Source of the DNA: Bugula neritina | Lineage: Eukaryota > Bryozoa > Gymnolaemata > Cheilostomatida > Bugulidae | Direction: 5' to 3' | NCBI GenBank assembly: GCA_964035545.1 | Contig: OZ037772.1 | Span: 6,779,889 to 6,843,888, forward strand | Length of the DNA stretch: 64,000 nt | Shown here: in pieces, positions 39,801-51,094 of the stretch | Layout: every line of letters begins with the position of its first letter | How positions within the stretch are numbered: position 1 is the first letter of the stretch | Notes under the pieces: generated by a model | Database searches by the model: none | The model's input: the letters and a program-made list of their open reading frames with translations, nothing else | What the model was told of the DNA's origin: nothing | Position numbers and translations under genes: made by a program

Positions 39801-42800
39801 TGACTGCACGTGGCAAATAAACAGTGACAATTATACAACAACCTTAATATTATGTCATGTGTGATCATATGAATAGGACAGATACTTTTTTTAAAAATGC
39901 ATATGCTTTTTCAACAACTTTAATGAAATCACTTCAAAAAATTGTATCTCACATTCTAGGTTCATAAGACACTCTTTGATGACTCTCACAAAGCCGTGGA
40001 CATTGATGTCTACAAGAGATCACCTGCTAGTTTTGATAAACCTAGATGTGAAGATCATCAAGAGGTTTTAGTGAGAGCTTGTACGATATGTGATAAACTG
40101 ATCTGCTTTGAGTGTGAGCTTGACGAATACGACTGCACAGGTCATTGGCCATTTGCTGGGTGTAAGTTAGTACATTAGCTCTAGCTAATAAATTACTCTT
40201 GGTAGTAGCCGGATACAAATCGTTTTATTAGCACGTTAAATACAACACATAAACATTACATTTATTCACGATTATACAATAACAATACAATGCATGTATT
40301 CAATGCGAGTCCTCACTCAACAACAACCTAGCCGCGGGAACTCTCACTAGTTATATGCTTGATCCCAGACTCTTCCTATTGGATAATCCATGTGACCCCT
40401 CGCCTACGCGGTATGTTATTCCAATATTCCCACCAACAAGGGGGAGACAACACTTGCCGTGATTATATTATGTAAACCATCACACAGCTTTAGACAAAGG
40501 AAAAATAATACAATTTATCTTTTAATTATACAGTAATTTTATGCAAAATTCCTATATGATCATTTACTTTGTGCATTGCATTTAATACTACTTATCTAGG
40601 TAATTGACAGGATACTAATGACTAGGTGCATAAGGCTTGCATCCAAACTGCCCATTCATAATTTACTTGACGTTATTTACTTTCCTGATTCTTTGATCAT
40701 TCATTTGACTTTTAGGAATGTGTAATATATTTTATATTGCTCTTAAAAGTCTTTTTTGCATTATAAAACACCAAAGATGGAAACATATATTATGTGCATT
40801 ATGCGTATGCAAATTTAAGCTTCCATGCAGTTGCAGTTACAATTAAATACAGCATTCCACAAAAAATTTTGTCTATATGTAGATCAAGAAAAACATGATT
40901 TTAAATCTCTCACATCACTGAAGGAAGAGGTGAACACCTACTTTTCTAGTCAGCTGCAAGAAATAGCTGAAAGGATTACCGAGATATGTACTTTGGACAA
41001 GAAAGTTTGGAATGATCTTGATAATCAAGAACAGAAGTGTTCAGATGTTATAAGAGAGGTAGAAAAAGTCAGAGATGAGATGGTGAGTATAATTAGTCAT
41101 ATTTTTGCAAAACTATTTGAGTCAGTTTACTTCATTTGGTACACACCAGAAAATTATGAACTAACATTAAAGTGTGCTTAAAATGCATTGAAATTTACTA
41201 TACATAGTATTTTTATGCGCTGGTTTTAACTAGGCATAACAGAAAAGGTTAGGAGGGGATTCCCCAACCTTAAAGCACAGGACATTGTCACATGCACTTA
41301 TTATTCTATATCAAAAACCAAAAACAACCTTGACTATTCAGTTGTATTTATTGATTATATTATGCAATTAGTTTTAGGCAAAAAACCTACATATATATTA
41401 GCAGCTAAATGAAGAAAAATAGCTAAAACTGGAGATTTCGAGTTTGCACTAAATTAAGTAAAATAACCCTCATAGTTTCCTTTTGTGACACATTTTTAAA
41501 GTACCAACATTTGTATACATGTACGGATCCTTAAATTATTAAACTTTAGAAAACAAATTAAGTTAACATTAACAATGTGTGATAAATTTAATATCACTAC
41601 ACAGGATAGTTAAGGGCATCCTCACTAAGAATATCATAAATATCTCTCAAAATGTAGTTCAGGTTCTTGAATAATACTGCTCTGCGAGTGGCATGCGTGT
41701 TGCCTACTTGCAATTGTTTAGCCTAAGATCAAACTACAACCAATAGGCAGCAATCCTCATTAGGGCTGCGTCATCTATCAACATTTCATTATGGGTGCTA
41801 CATAAACAAAGTACAAAGCAAGCTATCCATTATAGCCTGCCAGCTAGCTGCAAACCTGCAATTAGTATGTACGCTCCAATATCTTCTCACCTCTGATAGT
41901 TAAGGGCAACCTTTTAGCTGCAACTGCCTTGCTGAGGTTTGCATTGTAATCATATAAGAATTCAGTACCAGTAAAATAAAATCTCACCTAATTGTGTTAG
42001 AGTCAAAATTTAAAAAACTATGTTGTAGATCTTTTTTTTCCCCAGCGTAAATTTTTTGGAAAATTCAATTTTCATTTTTTTTGCAAAATTATAGACAAAA
42101 AACTGCCCAATTTTGGCCAATTTTGTCTGAAAAGCTGACTTTTCAGTACCAGTAAAATATCTCTGCAGCAAAACATGATATCTTAATAAAATTTGCACTG
42201 TACGTTGGAATCCTGAGATATTTCTCCGGTGCAATTTTTTTTCTTTTTCCAATAAATCATCTATATTGTTCATAAATTGGTGATTTATACACTGAAAATG
42301 CTATATTTTTTCATAGATAACTAGCAGCTCGCAGCACTTCACGCTTCAATGAGCACGTAGAGGTGAGAAGATATTGGAGCGTACATACTAATTACAGGCT
42401 TGCTAGCTGAAAGGCTATAATGAATAGCTTGCTTTGTACTTTGTTTATGTAGCACCCATAATGAAATGTTGATAGATAACGCAGCCCTAATGAGGATTGC
42501 TGCCTATTAGTTGTAGTTTGATCTTAGGATAAACAATTGCAAGTAGGCAACACGCATGTCACCCGCAGAGCAGTATTATTCAAGAACCTGAACTACACTT
42601 TGAGAGAAATTTATGATATTCTTAGTGAGGATGCCCTTAACTATCCTGTAAAGTATTTGTAATAGCATCTTTATTAATGTGATATGTTTTGAAAAGTTAA
42701 TTACTATGATATTATATTTTAAAATTAGACAGCAACACCTAAATATCGGAGTAAATGCTTTATACATATACTAGAATACAGAATTCACTCGTGACAACTA

Positions 42801-45800
42801 AGATATGAAAGTATTCCGTGTTTATACCCAATAAGCTGAATTGAAAGTTTTGTTGGTGTAAACAAAAAATTATTCAGTGAACCCAAATCTAACTTTACTC
42901 AATAAACTCTTAGTGATAAACTAATCCAGAATTCAAATTGAACATTTCACATCAAGAGATTTTCTATTTTTGCTCGATGTTTTCAAACCAAACAGGAAAG
43001 CATGTATAAAAATTAAAACAATTATTTTTCGGTAAATTAAAGTTTTCTGCAACTAAAAAGCTTTTTATTGAACTAATCAAAGTTTACTAAATGAAGTCTG
43101 AGCTTGAAACAAAGCTGAAAATGTAATGAAGTCAAAATGTATTTATATAAACCGAGTAAATTGTTTTTTTCAAATGCATACTTTGTTTACACAAAAGCAA
43201 TATTAAAAGGGATTTTAGCATTTCATTAATTGTATGTTATATTGAAAGGGTAACTCTAGGTCGACTTATTATATGAGGCCAACAGCATCAGGTCGACAGC
43301 ATCAGGTCGACAGGATGGCACCACCATGACAACCAATCAAGAGTAACTAGTAATTAGTAGTAGGCGGAGCTGTAAATGTATTGTTAGACAGCTTCACCAG
43401 CAGAGTGGATTGGAACTTGATCATATAAAGTTGTGTATAAATCGCTCTATTATTATGTAATCATGTGCATTAGTGTTAGTAACTTTTATTGCTGTATAAT
43501 TCGTAAATAATAAACTCTATTCAATTGTGAGAAACCTGGCGAAGTGGCTTTGAATAAGTAGACCCACTAATTATAGCGAATCGTAAATACACTACAGTGG
43601 TGGCAGCGGTGGGATCTCGCTCATTGCAAATACTCCTAGCCAGGGAGTAAAAAATGGCCGACGACGAAGACGTACCCCGTCAGGAACCGATAGTGATGGA
43701 GGAGGATAACATAGGCAGCCAAGCGCTACCTATGAACAGGTACCATTTGCGGGCTCCCATCTTCTCAGGAGAAGAGGATGTGGAGCAATTTATCACTGAG
43801 TTCAGTGATGTGGTAGCCATTTGCAGATGGCCAGTCAGGGTTACTCTGATACAGCTATGGTTGTGTATGACAGGGCCGGCTAAACCCTATGGGTTAGGCC
43901 AGGACATCGGCAATATATTCGAGGCATTGAGAGCCCAGTTTGAGCTAACTGCTCGAGATGCTCGTGTGCAGCTCCAAGGGCTTAGGAGAAACCCTAAGAC
44001 TACCTTGAGAGAGCACGCAACCACGGTAGAACAGCTAGCACAAGTCGATTATAGCGACTAGCCTGCTGATAGTCGACAGAGCTTGGCACTGGATGCATTC
44101 CTCCAGTCTATTAATAACCTCGGATTGAAGCAACACCTGCTGGTGGCTGAGGTTGAGACTATGGAGTGAGCTCTCAGGCTTGCAAATGCCTATTTCCAAG
44201 CCGACAGTACGTGCCGGCCTGGTATGACAATACAGCAAGTCGGAGCCGACGACGACGTGTCGACGTCGCCGGCGACGACAGCTATATATATCGCCATGGC
44301 GGCAGCCGACGGGGTGACTAGCTTGACAATAAGCTTGGTTCGGGAGCTGTTAGCCGAGATCAGGCAACTACGCCAGCAGTCGACGACCGAGCGACCTAGG
44401 GGCCCCGTATGCTGGGGTTGTGGTAAAGGTGGGCACTTCATATGAAGTTGCCCCCATGGTAGAGCGAGGCAGTAAAACAGCATTGGCCCACGGTAGCCTG
44501 GAACCATATGAAGGGGAGCATGGCACGTTGGCAGACGAGTAAAGTATTCCTTTTTACAGTGTGATAGAGTTGATTGGTCGAGTCCGCGATCAAGTGACCA
44601 GTGAGACTTTTATCGTCAGTCAACTCAAGGAGGACGCCATCTTGGGCATGCGCTTTCTGAAACGACACAGATGCCACATAGACTTTAACAATTTGGCAGT
44701 GGTGATGGCCATACGCGAGCTGGCCTGTGTCGACAGATTTGGCCGACCCTTGGTGGGGGGAGTGCTGGTGGCGCAGCGTTGTACTTTACTAGGGTGCTTT
44801 TGGGCTACAGTTCACTGCAGAGTGAACTGTAGGAAAATCTTCAACCCAGGAGTGGTGGAAGGTGCGTTGGGGGCCGTCCAGCTCGCTAACACTCTGAATA
44901 GGCTGAATGAGCAGGGGGAGTTCTTGGTCCTGTGCATAAATCCTTTTACACAGCCGGTAGAATTGCCTGCTGGGTCACTGGTGGGGAGGTTCCACTTCGT
45001 ACAGGAGGAGGATGTCGGTTCCGCGCTGGAAACAGCGGACGAGGCCCGAAGGGTACCCGTTAAAGACGGCAGGGGGCCGGTGCCTGAACACGTAGCAGAG
45101 TTACAAAAGTACAAGGTCGTGTTCAGCTGCGGCGATCATGACATGGGCCTAGTTAAGGCTGTCTGTCATGAGATACCCTTGGTGGCAGGGACGGTGCCTA
45201 TCCAGCAACCAACCCGCCGGTTAGGTCCTGAGAAGGAAAAGGAAGTGAGCCGACAGGTGCAAGACCTTCTTAACCAGGACGTGATTGAGCCGGGCCATGG
45301 GGCTTGGAGTTTTCTAGTTTTGCATGGATTATCGCAAACTGAACAGCGTGACCATCCAGGATGCTTACCCTCTCTCTATGATCAATGAGTCGCTAGATGC
45401 CTTAGCTGGTAGCAAGTTCTTCAGTATTCTGGACTTGTTAAGCGGGTATTGGCAGGTGCCCCTGAGTCCTGATGCACAAGACAAGGCCGCATTTATTACG
45501 CGGATAGGCTTTGGAAATGGAAGGTACTGCCGTTCGGACTTGCGTTCGCACCGGCCTCATTCCAGCGACTCATGGAGCAGGTCCTGAGTGGGCTACACTG
45601 GAAGACCTTGCTCATCTATCTCGATGATGTCATAGTCATCTCTCCCGACTTTGACACTCATGTCAGTCGGCTCAGAGAGGTGTTTGGCAGACTTTGAGCT
45701 GCTGGTCTGCAACTCAAGCCCTCTAAGTGTGCGTTACTGAAACGCGAGGTTAGGTACCTGGGTCATGTGATTGGTCGAGACGGGGTCGCCAATGACCCCG

Positions 45801-48800
45801 AGAAGGTACGAGCTGTTAGGAACTGGGCTGTCCCTGTCGACCTCCCTGAATTGCGGGTATTCCTGGGACTGGTAGGGTACTATCGTCAGTACATACCGGA
45901 TTTTGCAGGAATTGCACAGCCATTAAATTGGCTGACAGCAAAGGGGCTGCGATGGCAGTGGACCCAGGGTGGGCAGCAAGCAATTGACCACCTGAAGGAT
46001 AGCCTAGTGGAGGCGCCCATCTGGGTGTACCCGTATCCGGCGAAGGAATACATTTTGGATACTGATGCCAGTAACCACAATGTGGGGGCTGTGCTGTCTC
46101 AGGTCCAGGATGGTCACGAGGTGGTGTTGGCTTACTATAGTAAAGCCCTGTCGGCGCCTGAGAAGAACTACTGTACAACCAGGAGAGAGCTCTTGGCAGT
46201 AGTCAAGGTGGCTAAGCGCTTTAGACCATATTTGTATGGGCGTACGTTCCGATTATGAACGGATCATCTGTTTTTGATATGGCTGTGTCGACGGGCTGAA
46301 CTATCTACCAAGTGGCACGATGGCTGGAAATGCTGGCAGAGTTTTCTTATCGGATCGAACACCGAGCCGGTAAGAAATACGGTAACACAGGATAGTTAAG
46401 GGCAACCTTTTAGCTGCAACTGCTTTGCTGAGGTTTGCATTGTAATCATATAATAATTCAGTACCAGTAAAATAAAATCTCACCTAATTGTGCTAGAGTC
46501 GAAATTTAAAAACTATGTTGTAGATCTACTTTTTCCCCAGTGCAATTCATTTTTGGAAATATCAATTTTAATTTTTTTTGCAAAGTTATAGACAAAAAAC
46601 TGCCCAATTTTGGCCAATTTTGCCTGAAAAGCTAATTTTTCAGTACCAGTAAAATATTTCTGCAGCAAAACATGATATCTGAATAAAAATTGCACGGCTG
46701 GAATCCTGAGATATTTTTCCAGTGCAACTTTTTTTTCTTTTTTCAATAACTCTTCTAGATTGCCCACAAATTGGTGATTTATACACTGAAAATGCTATAT
46801 TTTTTCATGAGAAACTAGCAGCGCGCAGCACTTCACGCTTCAATGAGCACGTAGAGATGAGAAGAAATTGGCACTTACACACTAATTACAGGCTTGTTAG
46901 CTGGCAGGCTATAATGAATAGCTTGCTTTGTACTTTGTTTATGTAACGCCCATAATGGAATGTTGATAGATAACGCAGCCCTAATGAAGGTTGCTGCTTA
47001 TTGGTTGTAGTTTGATCTTAGGCTAAGCAATTGCAAGTAGGCAACACGCATGCCACCCGCAGAGCAATATTATTCAAGAACCTAAACTAAATTTTGGGAG
47101 AAATTTATGATATTCTTAGTGAAGATGCCCTTAACTATCCTGTGCTCACTAAGAATATCATAAATTTCTCTCAAAATGTCGTTTAGGTTCTTGAATAATA
47201 TTGCTCTGCGGGTGGCATGCGTGTTGCCTACTTGCAATTGTTTAGCCTAAGATCAAACTACAACCAATAAGCAGCAACCTTCATTAGGCCTGCGGTATCT
47301 ATCAACATTCCATTATGGGTGCTACATAAACAAAGTACAAAGCAAGCTGTTCATTATAGCCTGCAAGCCAGCAAGCCTGTAATTAGCATGTATGCACCAA
47401 TATCTTCTCATTTCTACGAGCTTTTTGAAGCGTAAAGTGCTGCCCGCTGCTAGTTTCCGATGAAAAAATATGGCATTTTCAGTGCAAAAATCACCAATTT
47501 GTGGGCAATCTAAAAGAGTTATTGGGAAAAAAGTTACCCTCGAAAAATATCTCAGAATTCCAGCAGTGCAATTTTTATTCAGATATCATGCTTTGCTGCT
47601 GAGATATTTTACTGCTACTGAAAAGTCAGCTTTTCTGGCAAAATTGGCCAAAATTGGGCAGTTTTTTGTCTATAACTTTGCAAAAAAATTGAAAATTGAA
47701 ATTTCCAAAAAAATTACCCTGGAGAAAAAAAATGATCTACAACATAGTTTTTAAATTTTGACTCTAGCACAATTAGGTGAAATTTTATACTACTGGTACT
47801 GAATTCTTATATGATTGCAATGCAAACCACAGCAAGGCAGTTGCAGCTAAAAGGTTGTCCTTAACTATCCTGTGTGTCAGCTAGTAGGATACTCATACTA
47901 TATTATATTGTATATTATTATGCTTTTACTGTTATATTATTTTTCAAATTTTGAGCGAATAATGGAGTGTACCTTTCAATAGGTGTGGAGGGTGTAAGGG
48001 ATTTTAGCATTGTATTAATTGTATGTTATAACGAAAGGGTAACTCTAGGTCGACTTAGTATATGAGTCCGATAGCATCAGGTCGACAGCATCAGGTCGAC
48101 AGCATCAGGTCGACAGGATGGCACCACCGTGACAACCAATCAAGAGTAACTAGTAATTATTAATAGGCGGAGCTGTAAATGTATCGTGGAAGCTTGTTAG
48201 ACAGCTTGGCCAGCAGAGTGGATTGGAACTTGATCATATAAAGTTGTGTATAAATCGCTTTATTATTATGTAATCGTGTGCATTAGTGTTAGTAACTTTT
48301 ATTGCTGTATAATTCGTAAATAATAAACTCTATTCAATTGTGAGAAACCTGGTGAAATGGCTTTGAATAAGTAGACCCACTAATTATAGTGAATCGTAAA
48401 TTCACTACAATATTTTAGATTAAGAGAATAACCAATGAGAGTCAAAAGCTGATTAACAGAGTTACAAACCACAAAGGAGAGGTGACCAATCAAGTGGAAG
48501 ACTTCTGCAACAAGCTAATGTTGAAGAAAGATGAGTTGGAGAAGACGCAAGCTGAGGTACATAGTTTGCTAAAAAATGGCCATGTGACTGAGAAGATCAG
48601 ACAGAAAAAGAGAATAGCAGAAGAGCTGGAGAGACATGATGCAGATAACCTGTATGATTGTGAACTTGCTGATCTACCAGATCTGATACATACAGGTGAG
48701 CTGTTACTAAGGAAGAAGTGGAATTTGTGTAATGCTGGCTCTTCTGAGGTAAAAATAGTTGCAACCAGGTTTCAAGGTTCCAAAACTGAAAATACAATTT

Positions 48801-51094
48801 TGCTTTATATAATAAGTAAGTCATTAACTTGCAGCTTTCATATGCTATATATAATCAACTCTTATCCTTTTTTGCAGAATAATGATAAATCTGCACAGCG
48901 TCAGCTTCTATAACAGCATCAATTTGGAATTTATGTATGATTTCATAGGATCTTGACTTGTAAATATTCCAAAATTGAATGAATATACCATACTTAAAAT
49001 AATCTTATTAATAATGATGGATTTCAGAAATTATACAAAATTATCTAATACGCTAGTTATATATTATAGAGTTTTTAAAAGCCTTGTCAACAAATTTATC
49101 TTAACAAAAAAAGTTGGACGCAGTAAAAAAGTGTGCTTGTAGATTATTTGTAGAATAATCCCAAGTTGTTTTAAAAAAAGTGACTCATAATATGAACAGA
49201 AAGTATGTATGACCTAGGTAGGATTGAGGCAGAAAAGTTTCTTGTCCCAGATAATAATCTTCTGTAAAGTATTATAGCTTAACGTAAATTAATACGACTC
49301 AATACTCGTATATCGCAATGTATTTATTCCGCTAGCGTTTAATTATTTGAGTCTAGCATCCTAGTTTGTAATTTGCAATAGAGTGCTCAAACTAAACATG
49401 GACATGTCTTCAAGACGTACAGCTTAATAGCTTTGGTTAATCTCTATCTTGTAATTTAGTTACACTTAGCAGTAACAGCATGCTAAACTGACTTATTTAT
49501 AAAGCAATTTGCCGTCTCATACTGCACCTAGTATATAAACAGATCCAGAAGAAGTTAGCCAAGTTGCAATGGCATAACAATGCTACTCTATAATTGTAAA
49601 AGAGTAACGGTTTTGTGAGGTATTTTGATGATGCCACAACCTAATGACTCTATATATGTAACAGTCTTAAGATATAACAATAAAAACTCTATTTTAAAAT
49701 GACAAAAGTTTATAGAAATATATTATAATGAAATCATATATATGGTATTATATATATAACAGTGACAGTATATTATAGTTATATAAAATGGTTAAATTTT
49801 TATTTGTTCAAAATCTCAATGAACCTAAAAATTGGAAAAGCTTCATTTTTGAAATATGATTCATATATGGATGATCAAGTTTGCAAGAATTATAAAATCA
49901 TAGTATGCATTTAGAAGCAGTTTATATTGGGCTTTAGTTAAATTAAATATAAAGTGGAACGTACTGCATTATAAACTCTTACATATGCAGTAAAAAATTT
50001 CAGGTCAAGAAAAATGTAGACTGCCGAATTTCAGTCTAGTAACAGTTCCTTCTTCACTGACATTTATATCTGAACATGAGACAGATAGTGGGTGTTACTC
50101 AGCCAATCACAGACAAGATGGTGACATACTCATAGGTACTCATAATGGAATACAGTTACTGAGTACAGACGATAATAAGCTGAGTGAATACAGTACAAGT
50201 GATATGGTAGTAACAGGAGTGATTGAGACTCCTCAGAATGTCTTCATTCTACACAAAGAAGGTGACATATCTAAGGTGGAGATGTGTTTAGCTGGTGACA
50301 TCACAAAAATACAACAACTGTTTCAGTTTGATAAGACAAGTCGTGGTGCAGCAGTAATGGCAGTTTCTGACAGATATGTTGTGGTGAGTCAGCCAGATAC
50401 TAAACAGCTGATCATCTATGACTTCATCACTAAACAGACAGAAACTATTCGTCCAGATGTGTATTTACTTGGTCTACACTTTCTACCAGATGGTCATCTG
50501 CTAGGAGTTGGTGGAAATAAACTGATAAAGTACAAAATAGAGAATGGAAAGCTGACTACAGTTTGGACATGTGATGGTGTAATAGGTGGATACAGTGTCT
50601 GTACTGATTCTAATGACCTCATCTATGTTTCTGGATGGAACTTGAAGTTGCTTTACATCATTTCTCCATCAGGTAAAGTTGCTTAAGCATGTGTATCAAA
50701 AGTGGTGGAAATGTCAAAAAATATTTGCAAAACATATATTAAAAATTTTAGAAATACTGTTTTCTGCTGCAGCAAATTACTATCTCCGTTATATGACCAC
50801 ATCACTGAAATCTAAGTTTGTGCATCCCCACATTTTTTACATAGTTCACAAACCCTGTCTATTATTTATGAAGTAAATTGAAAGGGGCTTTGATAAATTT
50901 GTATAAACCTTCCAGTTTACTTTGTTCCCAATGCAGTGTATATTTGCATTTACTGAACAGGTGTTCTTCTCAAGACGCTGACTCATGATAAGTTACCATC
51001 TACGTTTTCTGGAATACCGAGTATCAAAGACGACATCCTGGCTGTACCTGGTTGGGGAGACAATAAGTTGTGTCTTTTTGAAATAGAAACCTAA
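36805..51094 (+). CDS. RING/B-box TRIM-NHL-like protein, copy D (frame open, introns invaded)
   Basis: Exons: 36805-36968 (RING), 39059-39218 (B-box 1), 39960-40140 (B-box 2), 40883-41082 (coiled coil), 48419-48695, 50004-50672 (propeller), 50961-51094 (TAA 51092-51094). Lengths equal copy C except the last exon; total 594 residues with no internal stop. RING and B-box ligands are kept (RCEDHQEVLVRAC, CDKLICFECELDEYDC). Oddities: the exon 3 donor GTATGT of B and C is GTCATT here, and an in-frame GTAAGT donor lies 21 nt further (exon to 40161), which would add GHWPFAG. Intron 4 is 7.3 kb and holds a foldback element and a gypsy element ending 9 bp before exon 5, far from the original pyrimidine tract. 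Coding is open, but correct splicing is uncertain. The 5' half resembles B, the 3' half A/C. Confidence 0.78.
36986..38691. mobile_element. hAT-like nonautonomous element in intron 1 of copy D
   Basis: Same element and same position as 6230-7925 in copy B. Ends CAGTGACTCCCAGTC and GGTTAGAAACCACTG. Flanking 8 bp ATGTATAT (36978-36985) and ATATATAT (38692-38699). Internal GGTAAAAATGGCAC-type inverted arms are present as in B. No transposase. Shared position shows insertion before B and D 5' regions diverged. Confidence 0.72.
40161..40452. mobile_element. Possible solo LTR or other insertion in intron 3 of copy D
   Basis: The start of intron 3 (about 40141-40480) has no counterpart in B or C, whose introns begin GTATGT. 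Within it, 40161-40452 begins TGTAAG and ends ACAACA, like an LTR; the minus strand carries AATAAA-type signals. No target duplication is visible, so the call is tentative. It removes the ancestral donor and supplies GTAAGT at 40162. Confidence 0.35.
41600..42650. mobile_element. Foldback element F1 in intron 4 of copy D
   Basis: Begins CACAGGATAGTTAAGGGCAT and ends ATGCCCTTAACTATCCTGT. It consists of a truncated inverted half (41600-41894) joined to a complete unit (about 41895-42650), so the outer parts are complementary over hundreds of bases. The flanks match copy C intron 4 (near 27410 and 27500), which lacks it. A minus-strand frame at 42010-42273 has YHVLLQRYFTGTEKSAF and KLAKIGQFFVYNFAKK. 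No transposase. Confidence 0.75.
43204..43596 (+). repeat. 5' LTR of the gypsy element
   Basis: Matches 47993-48409 from AAGGGATTTTAGCATT to ACTACA. The first bases differ (TAAAAGGG here, TGTAAGGG in the 3' LTR). Contains AATAAACTC as a likely polyadenylation signal and a 14-bp AGGTCGACAGCATC tandem repeat that has one unit fewer than the 3' LTR. Confidence 0.9.
43598..43615 (+). promoter_or_regulatory. Primer binding site, tRNA-Leu type
   Basis: TGGTGGCAGCGGTGGGAT begins one base after the 5' LTR. It is the complement of a tRNA 3' end ...ATCCCACCGCTGCCACCA, which fits animal tRNA-Leu acceptor ends. Confidence 0.75.
43654..44451 (+). pseudogene. Gypsy gag, broken
   Basis: Starts with an ATG 57 bp after the LTR and is open to a TAG at 44059-44061; the frame then continues with more stops (for example TGA at 44168). 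Near the end, 44410-44451 encodes a C-x2-C-x4-H-x4-C zinc knuckle (CWGCGKGGHF) in which TGA at 44443-44445 replaces a residue. Capsid-like part about residues 30-130. Nonfunctional as it stands. Confidence 0.8.
44530..46371 (+). pseudogene. Gypsy pol: protease remnant, reverse transcriptase, RNase H; no integrase
   Basis: Pieces in different frames: 44561-45350 (protease tail with AILGMRFLKRH, then the start of RT, RLGPEKEKEVSRQVQDLL), 45324-45525 (MDYRKLNSVT, LDLLSGYWQVPLS), about 45520-45700 (LPFGLAFAPASFQ, catalytic YLDD at 45617-45628), 45767-46258 (GYYRQYIPDFAG, RNase H DTDASNHNVGAVLSQ, LLAVV). No D-T/S-G protease site is visible and a few residues seem lost before MDYRK. The sequence runs out after the RNase H and is followed by F2 at 46386; integrase is absent. 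Confidence 0.88.
46386..47144. mobile_element. Foldback family element F2 inside the gypsy element
   Basis: 759 bp with perfect ends CACAGGATAGTTAAGGGCA and TGCCCTTAACTATCCTGTG. Same orientation as F0 and the second part of F1. Minus-strand frame 46513-46767 contains KYLRIPAVQFLFRYHVLL and KLAKIGQFFVYNFAKK. Confidence 0.8.
47145..47874. mobile_element. Foldback family element F3, inverted next to F2
   Basis: Starts CTCACTAAGAATATCATAAA without the terminal 20 bases and ends TCCTTAACTATCCTGTG. It is the reverse of F2, so 46386-47874 is one large inverted repeat of about 0.75-kb arms. Its + strand frame 47470-47754 (94 codons) is the longest in the family. Beyond it, 47875-47980 is residual gypsy tail. 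Confidence 0.8.
47981..47992 (+). other. Polypurine tract of the gypsy element
   Basis: AGGTGTGGAGGG immediately before the 3' LTR TGTAAGGG, the usual plus-strand primer position. Confidence 0.6.
47993..48409 (+). repeat. 3' LTR of the gypsy element
   Basis: 417 bp, TGTAAGGG to CACTACA (TG..CA ends). Differs from the 5' LTR by substitutions, an extra 14-bp unit and an extra GGAAGCTTG-like insertion, so the element is not very recent. Its end is followed by ATATTTTAG, the acceptor of copy D exon 5. Confidence 0.9.

Larger units (their letters stand above)
43204..48409 (+). mobile_element. Ty3/gypsy LTR retrotransposon, decayed, in intron 4 of copy D
   Basis: Complete outline: 5' LTR, tRNA-Leu-type primer site, gag, partial pol, foldback insertions, purine tract, 3' LTR. 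Gag and pol carry stops and frameshifts, the region after RNase H is missing, and the space is filled by F2 and F3. Target duplication is ATAT(T): 43200-43203/4 and 48410-48414. The empty site is GCAATATTTTAGAT, as in copy C at 28070-28083. Insertion lies 9 bp before exon 5 of copy D, in the same orientation as the gene. Confidence 0.9.

Noticed and set aside
44035-45114. Minus-strand frames of 67-105 codons in the gypsy region
   Set aside because: Antisense shadows of gag and pol in GC-richer sequence.
48696-48913. Extension of copy D exon 5 past the donor to 48913
   Set aside because: The frame happens to stay open, but the donor GTGAGC at 48696 matches exon length 277 of copy C, and the extra residues have no counterpart.
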